Shown piece by piece: positions 56,043 through 64,000 of a stretch of 64,000 nt of DNA; the stretch's first letter is position 1; each line of letters starts with the position of its first letter. The DNA is taken from positions 519,502 through 583,501 of the forward strand of contig SSNP01000083.1 in the NCBI GenBank assembly GCA_006937955.1. Reading direction: 5' to 3'. A model generated the notes under the pieces. The model was not told the DNA's origin. It searched no databases and saw only the letters and a list, made by a program, of their open reading frames with translations. Made by a program: the position numbers and the translations under genes. Source of the DNA: Pachypanchax playfairii (lineage: Eukaryota > Chordata > Actinopteri > Cyprinodontiformes > Aplocheilidae).

Positions 56043-57100
56043 TTCCTGTTGGCAAAACAAAGTTAAAAAAAGAACTTCAGTTCCCACTAAAAACTTTTAA
56101 AGAAGAGATGACAAATAATAAACTGAAATCATGCAAAACTGCTGGCTGCATCAAAAACACCGAAAAAATGACCAAACTGTCACAAAGAATGACGACTGCT
56201 CAAATACATGCGGTAACTCAGTTACTGAAAATGTTTTGACTTCTGTGGGTGTTGCTGTGTTTGTTCACCACTGTGTTTCTCACCTCGGGGCCACGTGAGA
56301 TTCAGCTTTTAAGTGGAAGATTTGAGGTTTGATTTTAGGGTCTATGAATATGTCAACACCACAATGAAATATCTTGTTTTCTTAATTATATGCTTGTCAA
56401 TAAGCGAGAAAAATTTTAATCAAAGTATGATAGGTTCATAAAAACAAAAAGTTGCTCTTTCGTCACACCCTCCAGGAGACATTCCACAGAAAATGAGTAA
56501 TGGCAATCACTTTTTATTTACACTACTCAGTTCACAACACAAGACTGACTGACTGACTTAAGGACTGCAGAGAGTTTCAGGGCAACATTACAACAGCAAA
56601 CGTAATTCATATAATGGAATTCACTCTTCATCTATGTTACTGCTTTCACTTATTTGTTTTACAAACCACAGAAAAATGCAAAATTTAGATTACTGTATGT
56701 CTGGAACTACTCTGTTTGAGTTGTTTATCCTCAGTGACAGAAAGCAGTGTTTTATTCCAGATCAGTCAGACTTTGATGTAGAACCAGCACATGTTGGGTA
56801 AAGGTTTTAAATACAAGAACATTCCTGGTCTTGCAACATAATCATACGTTGACACTGACAAAACTTTTTGGTTGAAGAAAAGGAAACCTCTGGTAACTGA
56901 AATAATTTTAAACTGCAGACATAATATTAATTAAAAACGTCATAAAAAATAACTAATGAAAACCAGGCAATGCTTTTGAATTAGAGTAATTTTTTTTAAT
57001 GTATAAAACTGGCCTGAATAAATGTAATGTACCCTTAGAACAGACAGAAAAGGATTTGACCATAGGGGTATGTTAAACCAAGGTGCGTCCTGTAATTTGC
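56043..57100. other. entpd3 5' flank
   Basis: A non-coding first exon and promoter are expected here. No CpG island, TATA box or clear donor could be fixed. GACT repeats (about 56,540-56,560) only. Confidence 0.35.
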
Positions 57101-57320
57101 ATCACAGGTGTAAAAACATTAGCCTATTTAAAAGTTGAAGAAATAGTTATTGTGCTGTTTTGTATCATATGAGCACCACAATAATCATGGACCACAAAAA
57201 ACTAAGGAGTGAGTTGTCTCTGGAGCTTCAAAAGAAATTAATTGACAAGCATGTGAAAAGTTGAGGCTTTGAGATCATTCCCAAGTTGCGTGATGTACCT
57301 CAAAAATGTAATATCCACAG
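57100..57320 (+). pseudogene. Tc1-type 5' end and transposase N-terminus fragment
   Basis: Leader with TCATATGAGCACCACAATAATC then MDHKKLRSELSLELQKKLID followed by KHVKS and a stop. It resembles the start of Tc1 transposases. Truncated and dead. Confidence 0.6.
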
Positions 57321-57961
57321 GACTGTAGAAAACCGTTCTGAACTTTGATCCAAAAACAAAACTGATGGTCCATTGAATCCATATATAACACTGTAATGTT
57401 TTTGCACTGTCTTAGTGGCATTTTTTAACACCACACATCTTGGGTTATGTCTGCTGTAGACCCCAGCCTCTCTTGCTGTCATGATTTGTCTCTAGGTTTC
57501 CTTCAGTCCAGCCTTCTAATGCTACAGGTAGGATTTGTTCATATCAACATAGTACATGTGCAAGGCCTTATCCTTTCAGGCTGGTTTCTCCTCCTCCTCT
57601 GAAGTGGGATTTGCCATCTTGAGACACTCAGCAGTTGGTCCTTGGAGGGCTTCCTTCTGTGTATATGGGCTTATCCCAGGTGGTACATAGCCTACCACCT
57701 GTGGGAGGAGGCTGCTACACCATCACAATTCTTTATACAACACTGGAGCTCTGTGGCCTTTGGTAGAGCTGGAAAGTGGAAGTGTTTCAAAAGTAAAACA
57801 GGGTGTGAAAGTTTTTGGTTTTGAATTGTATATTTAAAAGGATGGGGTAAAGCATTCAGCCAGTATTCAGGCATTTTCTAGAACTATCAACTGTGCAGCC
57901 AACTGTATAGTCTAAATAGTGATTATTTACTGTTACTTTTCACAATATTTAAGTCAAGGGG

Positions 57962-58000
57962 CTATAAGGTGGCACAGTTGGTATCACTGTTGCCTTACAG
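57962..58000 (+). repeat. tRNA-like repeat head
   Basis: GGTGGCACAGTTGGTATCAC resembles a tRNA A-box (SINE-like head) common in fish repeats. It is cut by the hAT insertion at 58,001. An inverted relative lies at 63,519-63,545. Confidence 0.5.
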
Positions 58001-58911
58001 CAGGGATTCCCAAAGTGTGGTGCATGCACCCCTGGGGGTGCGTGAGCTGCCACTAGGGGGTGCGCGAGGTGAAAAATGTAATGGCGGAAAAATGTAACGA
58101 TAATAATTACAAAATACAGTGTTGTTTCCCCACACAATAAAGATGTGTAAATATTTCCTCTGTAAAATTTTAAACACTGACAATTAAAATGACTATTAAA
58201 ATGCAAAAAAGTTATTCTTCTACTACTACTACACAATTTATGTGCGCACCTAGTTTGTGGCCTCTACTTCATTCATTTTAGCAAATATGCTCAATTGGCT
58301 TAAATCGGGAAAACTGTCGGTTGAGAAATTGAAAGACAAGATAAAGGAGAGGAACCAAGAGAGAGACGAATCAAAGGCAACAGAGGATAGAATTGCGATG
58401 AATCCGGAAGAAGAAAAAAAGCAGGAGTACTGGAAATACTCAGCGCTCCTCTATCTGTTTCTTCATCCAGCTGCAGGCTGAGCCACGGCGCTGCTGCTCC
58501 ACTTGAAAACTCAGGATCCTGTTTTTATTTATCGGTTCCTGAGCCATGATTTTTTTGTATTACTTTATTGCAATTTAATTTAAATTATTGGCATTTTAAT
58601 GTTATTTCCATAACCTGTGTTTTTTGCCCTAAAACTGGAAGCTTGCATATACCTTTTTTTTTTAACAGTGTTTCAGATTATTTTCAAACGCAGGAGCGCA
58701 TTGTTGTGATCATTAGATCATCATTAGATGTGGTTTTTGTTCATTTGAGTAAACATGCCGTCTTTAATATAGCCTAAATAAAATGCAACTTCCTTTCAAC
58801 AGTAACAGAAATGCTTGTGGTATTTTTTTGAAGGTGCGGGGGGTTGGGGGTGCTTCAACACGGCCGGGACATAAAAGGGGGTGCGTGGCAAAATAAGTTT
58901 TGGAACAGCTG
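58001..58911 (+). mobile_element. hAT non-autonomous element, copy 1, 911 bp, TSD CCTTACAG
   Basis: Ends CAGGGATTCCCAAA and (inverted) CAGCTGTTCCAAAA; identical CCTTACAG at 57,993-58,000 and 58,912-58,919. A 74-codon open frame (58,257-58,481, first in-frame ATG at NML) reads LKSGKLSVEKLKDKIKERNQ and ends HPAAG. It may be a remnant of a transposase N-terminus or accessory ORF. No hAT dimerisation domain is present. Confidence 0.94.
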
Positions 58912-60162
58912 CCTTACAGGAACATACTTCTGTTTTTTCAACTCAGTTGGGGCCTTTAACAATAGAGTTAGCATCTTTTCTAAACTCACTATTGTCATCA
59001 TACTCTTTATCTTGCTCTATGGTGTAGAGACTGAGCAGCTAATAGTATTTCCTCACAACTCTGTCTTGTCTGATCATCTTTTAATAACATTTGAGTTTAC
59101 CATGACAGGCTTCACAGCCCCAGATAGAAAATATAATTACCACAGATGTTTATCAGAAAATGCTGTAACTAAATTAAAAGAATCTATTCCATTAGTTTTA
59201 TCTTCAGTCCAAAATAATAATATAACAGAGGGCGGCTGCAAAAAATTTACAGTCTCTCAAATTGATGATCTTACTGATAATTTTACAGCTTCAATGCGCA
59301 CGTCATTGGGCAATGTTGCTCCTCTGAAAATGAAGGTAGTCAATCAGATGAGGTTCCTTGGTTTAATTCAGAGCTGCATATGCTAAAAAGAACTTCAAGA
59401 AAGTTAGAAAGGAAATGGCGTTCCACTAAGAAGTTATTTTATCTTGGTGAGATAGTCTGCTCGTATACAAAAGAGCCGTTTGTAGGGTTAGAACTGAGTA
59501 TTACTCGTCCCTCATAGAGGAGAACAGGAACAATCCCAGGTTTCTGTTTAGTACTGTAGCCAGACTAATAGAAAACCCAACTTCTATTGAACCGTGTATC
59601 CCTGTAATGATATGTGCCTAATGCCTTTAAGGTTGCTGTTATTAAACCTTTACTTAAGAAACCTGATCTTGATCCTGGATCTCCAGGTAATTATTGACCT
59701 ATATCCAATTTACCCTTCATCTCAAAAGTTCTAGAAAAGATAGTTGCAAACCAGTTATGTGATCATTTACACAGTAATAATCTTTTTGAAGAGTTCCAGT
59801 CAGGATTTAGAGCTCATCATAGCACTGAAACAGCACTGGTGAAAGTTTCTAATCATATTCTCATGTCCTCAGACAGTGGACTTGTGTCTGTGCTTGTCCT
59901 GTTAGATCTCAGTGCTGCGTTTGATACAATAGATCACAAGATCCTCCTGAAGAGTCTTAAACTTGATATCAGGATTCAGGGAACTGCATTAAACTGGTTT
60001 AAGTCATACTTATCTGACAGATTCCAGTTTATTCATGTAAATGATGACTCTTCTTCCAGACTCAGTCAGGGAATTCCTCAGGGTTCAGTGCTTGGACCGA
60101 TCCTTTTTACTGTATACTGTATAGGCTACCACATGGTAAAATTATTAGACAATACAATAGAA

Positions 60163-61080
60163 CAGCTGTTCCCAAACTTATTTTGCCACGCACCCCCTTT
60201 TATGTCCCGGCCGTGTTGAAGCACCCCCAACCCCCCGCACCTTCAAAAAAATGCCACAAGCATTTCTGTTACTGTTGAAAGGATGTTGCATTTTATTTAG
60301 GCTATATTAAAGATAGCATGTTTACTCAAATGAACAAAAACCACATCTAATGATGATCTAATGATCACAACAATGCGCTCCTGTGTTTGAAAATAATCTG
60401 AAACACTGTTAAAAAAAAAAGGTATATGCAAGCTTCCAGTTTTAGGGCAAAAAACACAGGTTATGGAAATAACATTAAAATGCCAATAATTTAAATTAAA
60501 TTGCAATAAAGTAATACAAAAACAACATGGTTTAGGAACCGATAAATAAAAACAGGATCCTGAGTTTTCAAGTGGAGCAGCAGCGCCGTGGCTCAGCCTG
60601 CAGCTGGATGAAGAAACAGATAGAGGAGCGCTGAGTATTTCCAGTACTCCTGCTTTTTTTCTTCTTCCGGATTCATCGCAATTCTATTCTCTGTTGCCTT
60701 TGATTCGTCTCTCTCTTGGTTCCTCTCCTTTATCTTGTCTTTCAATTTCTCAACTGACAGTTTTCCCGATTTAAGCCAATTGAGCATATTTGCGAAAATT
60801 AATGAAGTAGAGGCCACAAACTAGGTGCGCACATAAATTGTGTAGTAGTAGTAGTAGAAGAATAACTTTTTTGCATTTTAATAGTAATTTTGATTGTCAG
60901 TGTTTAAAATTTTACAGAGGAAATATGTATTTACACATCTTTATTGTGTGGGGAAACAACACTGTATTTTGTAATTATTATCGTTACATTTTTCCGCCAT
61001 TACATTTTTCACCTCGCGAACCTCCTAGTGGCAGCTCACACACCCCCAGGGGTGCATGCACCACACTTTGGGAATCCCTG
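60163..61080 (-). mobile_element. hAT non-autonomous element, copy 2 (inverted), 918 bp, TSD CAATAGAA
   Basis: Same family as 58,001-58,911 in opposite orientation; identical CAATAGAA at 60,155-60,162 and 61,081-61,088. The 74-codon frame (60,817-60,593) differs from copy 1 at three residues. Confidence 0.94.
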
Positions 61081-61277
61081 CAATAGAATAAAAAATTATA
61101 TTTTTATACACTGGTTTTATCAGGCTTCATTGATAGATATAACAATCAGTTACAGAGATTACAAGCTTGTCTTAGTGATCAGACACTTAATTTCCTGCTC
61201 TTAAATTCAGACAAGACAGATTTTGTGGATTTTGGACCTGATCATCTTAGAACAAACTGTGTCAGTCATTTACTTTA

Positions 61278-61905
61278 GGCTGTATTCACACCTGATAGTC
61301 CGGTGGACTCGGCTCGATTGGGGACCAAAACTGCAACATTGTTGCTGTTTTCAGTTGGTGCGGTTTGGATTCACACTGCACTTTATGAAACGAACCAAAG
61401 CTTAGAGCATGTTACATCCCCACCTGTGGTGGCGCTGTAGAGTTACTGCACTACTTTTTGTTGTTGCTGTTGCTGCACTTCCTGGTGCTGCGAGAGGGTC
61501 TCCTTTTAAGTCATATGTAAACAAACATGGAGTAGCAGCAGATTCTGGTGGTTTTGGGATTGATTTTGTGTTTGGCGAATGTGCCAGATCAATATTCTGC
61601 AGCACTGAGCTCAGGATGAGCGGATAGCGAGGCAGAGGACTACACGAAGTGGCTGCACAGTATAGTCCGCTTCCTGCTTTTGATGCGGTCTCGGTTTGGT
61701 TGGGTTCACACATGCAATCAAACCGCACCAGAGTTTATTTCAATTGAACTGAGACCCACGTTTTTAGGCAGACTAGAGTTCGATTGTTTGGTCCAAATCA
61801 GAGTTCGATAGCCCATTCACACCTCCCCAAACGAACCAGACTTTTTGGGCAAACAAACTAGAGTTTGATTCAAGCGGACTTAACAGGGCTGGTGTGAATG
61901 CACCC
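61278..61905. mobile_element. PIF/Harbinger-type MITE, 628 bp, TSD TTA
   Basis: GGCTGTATTCACACC at the left and GGTGTGAATGCACCC at the right form a TIR, flanked by TTA (61,275-61,277 and 61,906-61,908). GGTGYATTCACACC ends with 3-bp TWA targets are characteristic of Harbinger MITEs. It splits the LINE ORF. Confidence 0.87.
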
Positions 61906-62556
61906 TTAGATGTCATTAATTTGGCCTCCAACAACAATGTAAAGAACCTGGGTGTTATCTTTGACCAGGACATGTCCTTTAATTCTCAAATAAAGCATGT
62001 TACCAGGACGGCTTACTTCCACCTGCGTAATGTTGCTAAAATTAGAAGCATTCTGAATCAAAGAGATACAGAAACTTTAGTTCATGCATTTATTACTTCT
62101 AGACTTGATTACTGTAATTCATTATTATCAGAGTGTTCTAATAGTTCTGTTAAAGGCCTCCAGCTGATCCAAAATACTGCTGCCAGAGTTCTGATGAGAG
62201 TTAGGAGAGATCACATTTCTCCTGTTTTAGCATCACTTCATTGGCTCCCTGTGAAATCCAGAAAAAAGTTACAAATTTTACTTTTGACGTTTAAGGCCTT
62301 GAACGACCAAGCTCCATCTTATATTAAAGATCTTATTGTTCCATATGTTCCTAACAGAGCACTTCGCTCTCAGACTGCAGGTCTGCTTGTAGTTCCTAGA
62401 GTTTCTAAAAGTAGAATGGGAGGAAGAGCTTTTAGTTATCAGGCTCCTCTCCTGTTGAACCAGCTTCCCCTTTTTATCCGTGAGGCAAACACCTTGTGTA
62501 GCTTTAAGAATAGACTTAAAACTTTCCTTTTTTCACAATCCTTTTGTTACTGTTAG
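61894..62556 (+). pseudogene. LINE reverse transcriptase C-terminal domain (longest surviving frame)
   Basis: About 215 residues open from the Harbinger junction: LASNNNVKNLGVIFDQD, SRLDYCNSLLSECSNSSV, QLIQNTAARVLMRVRRDHIS, NRALRSQTAGLLVVPR, KNRLKTFLFSQSF. This C-terminal region is well conserved among fish L2 LINEs. The first residues before D-V-I-N come from the inserted MITE. Confidence 0.92.
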
Positions 62557-62561
62557 CTTAA

Positions 62562-63123
62562 AGCAGTACAAAATAATTTTTAAAGTTTAAGCTACTGTTT
62601 TGAAACTTGTCTAAGTGGATACTCAGCTTCATACTAGATATCACTCTGGAAGCCTCTGATGGCTATACAATAGACTAAAAAACCTCAGTAATTCGGGTCG
62701 AAGCCGGAAGTGGTGTTCTGACGATTAATGCTGCCCTGAAGAAAAATGCCACCATAGATGAGATGTCATTAGAAGTTTATACAGTATTGTTGTTTATGGC
62801 AAGTGTGACCTGTTAGTTATTTAAGCATGATTTTATGATCCTTTATGATATTTTCTATATAAAAGCCCTCTGGGCCATTGTCAGCCATTGTTGGGTCCTT
62901 CTCCTCTGGGTGTGTCCAAACATTTGCCTGTCGCTCTGACAATGCAAAGAAAGTAAAAATAACATCAGATTTAGTGTTTCTGTCCTGGGAGAGTTTATTT
63001 GATATTTAAATTATATTTATGGAAAAATATAGAAACAAAAATAAACAATAAATCTGTTTATTGAAGTCAAGACTGTAGAACGGCACATGTGCAGAAGGAA
63101 TCGGTAGCACATCTCAACAGGTA
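62562..63123 (+). mobile_element. AGCAGTAC-type TTAA element, left part
   Basis: TTAA (62,558-62,561) then AGCAGTACAAAATAATTTTT; colinear with 36,734-36,915 plus 37,579-37,945 and therefore an empty-site copy for the hAT MITE at 36,924. The right end is deleted and LINE 3' UTR resumes. Confidence 0.82.
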
Positions 63124-63518
63124 GGGTGTCTCTTTCCTGTCAGCTCAGTTGCCAGTTGGCAGAAAGTTGCTCATCATGGTTCTGGTTCTGCTAGAGGTTT
63201 ATGTCTGTTAAAAGGGAGTCGTCCATTTCTACTGTAGCCAATCTGTGCTGCTCAAGATGGGGGACTGTGTTGAATTGAACGCAATCGGCTGGTTCCTTAG
63301 ATAAGAAATGTTTTATTTTTACTAATTGGTTAGTATTTTTGTAAAGTGCCTTGAAAAGACTTTTGTTGTGAACTGGCGCTTTATAAAGAAACATGAATTG
63401 AATTGAAAAATGTTGTCATCAAACGACTCAAATATGCAAGAGGCCAAACTGCTTAAAGCAATTACCAGCAGGAGTAATTAATGTCTAATAAAAACTGGTT
63501 GGCTTATTCCAACATCTC

Positions 63519-63545
63519 TACCAACTGCGCCACTATGTAGCCCTG
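63519..63545 (-). repeat. Inverted tRNA-like repeat head
   Basis: The reverse complement reads TAGTGGCGCAGTTGGTAGAG, close to a tRNA A-box, matching the block at 57,962-58,000 in inverted orientation. Confidence 0.5.
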
Positions 63546-63798
63546 GTTGCAGTATAAGTGGTAAATTTACCCTTCAACCAGCTCCAACTTCTAAATAAAT
63601 GTATAATTAACAGGCCTTTAAATTTCTCATTGGTATTTGGCAGTAAAGTATGTCCCTGATTTTAACACAACATTGTGTACAGTCACATAAAGAACATTAG
63701 AGTAACAAAGGGAAAAAAAGTCGAGTCTATGGCCATCATCATACATGTGGATTTGGATGTGATATGTGTTTCAGAGCTATTGAAAGAAAATTGACAAT

Positions 63799-64000
63799 AT
63801 GACTTCAAAGTATTTTGCAGCAGAACATGCGTCTCACCACATGTTTACTGATGAAAATTAGGAGGAGGAAGACTTTGTGTTTATCAAGCGGAATCATCAA
63901 GCTGATGACTCCCTCTCTGAGGTAGAGCAGAATGACACCTCCCCTTCCAATGGAGGGAGCGATATCCCACCGCTCAGCACACCTCCCTGTAGCAGAGGAG
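63799..64000 (+). pseudogene. Possible transposase N-terminus, piggyBac-like acidic region, runs off the window
   Basis: ATG opens MTSKYFAAEHASHHMFTDEN then a stop, followed in frame by EEEDFVFIKRNHQADDSLSE and VEQNDTSPSNGGSDIPPLST. An acidic, Ser-rich start is common in piggyBac-type transposases, but the catalytic part would lie outside the window. A similar start (MTSKHFTAK) occurs at 50,602. Confidence 0.4.

Larger units (their letters stand above)
58920..63405 (+). pseudogene. L2-type LINE, interrupted four times
   Basis: LINE pieces are 58,920-60,162, 61,089-61,277, 61,906-62,561 and about 63,124-63,405. They encode the endonuclease end (SVLSDHLLITFEF), RT motifs (KPLLKKPDLDPG; FQSGFRAHHSTETALV; LLDLSAAFDTIDHKILL; GIPQGSVLGPILFTVYC), then LGVIFDQDMSFNSQI to ASLHWLPVKSRKKLQ and LNQLPLFIREANT. 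The tail is CTTTATAAAGAAACATGAAT then TGAATTG. The YxDD segment is absent and stops occur near 59,695, so it is dead. Insertions: hAT copy 2, Harbinger MITE and AGCAGTAC element; hAT copy 1 abuts it. Confidence 0.9.

Noticed and set aside
55833..56087. N-terminal extension of entpd3 and read-through past exon 1
   Set aside because: The upstream part looks like intron ending CAACAG; the downstream part lies beyond a GTGAAT donor and does not continue family homology, which resumes at FGIVIDAGSS in exon 2.

Overview
The window looks like a teleost (ray-finned fish) chromosome segment. It is AT-rich and intron-rich, with vertebrate splice signals and many fish-type transposable elements: Tc1, hAT, PIF/Harbinger and TTAA-target (piggyBac-type) MITEs, L2/CR1/Rex1-type LINEs and tetranucleotide microsatellites. 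No prokaryotic feature, tRNA, rRNA or CRISPR array is visible. I did not identify the species.

Two cellular genes are present and they converge tail to tail. On the + strand, positions 1 to about 42,900 hold the 3' part of rbms3, an RNA-binding protein gene. Eight exons (5059-40838) encode everything downstream of the two RRM domains, which must lie left of the window. The introns reach 11.3 kb and are filled with repeats. On the - strand, 45,552-56,042 is a complete nine-coding-exon gene for a CD39-family ecto-nucleotidase. It is 500 aa long with all five apyrase conserved regions and a transmembrane helix at each end. ENTPD3 is the best match, and its proximity to rbms3 agrees with human chromosome 3p. 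The two stop codons are 4.7 kb apart.

Everything else I can recognise is mobile DNA. 1-2300: antisense LINE piece, decayed Tc1 copy, CAAT repeat. 7200-8500: fish interspersed repeat with an ATGG array, then an antisense LINE tail. 11,704-12,411: hAT MITE. 13,384-16,768: dead LINE carrying an intact Tc1 transposon (15,052-16,653, 340-aa transposase with a complete DD34E triad). 22,400-24,400: dead LINE with a GATT tail. 30,924-31,620: TTAA MITE carrying a hAT MITE. 36,730-38,030: TTAA-type repeat carrying another hAT MITE. 44,160-45,270: rearranged head-to-head pair of TTAA MITEs. 45,800-54,300: further MITEs in and between entpd3 introns. 57,960-63,405: an L2-type LINE interrupted by two oppositely oriented copies of one hAT element, a Harbinger MITE and a TTAA-type repeat. 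Target-site duplications visible in the sequence fix most of these boundaries to the base.

I found no convincing new protein system. The observations most worth following are an rbms3 stop codon that gives the same C-terminus whether or not the last intron is spliced, the intact Tc1 transposase, a MITE that supplies the first canonical poly(A) signal after the entpd3 stop, and the layered, datable transposon nests.
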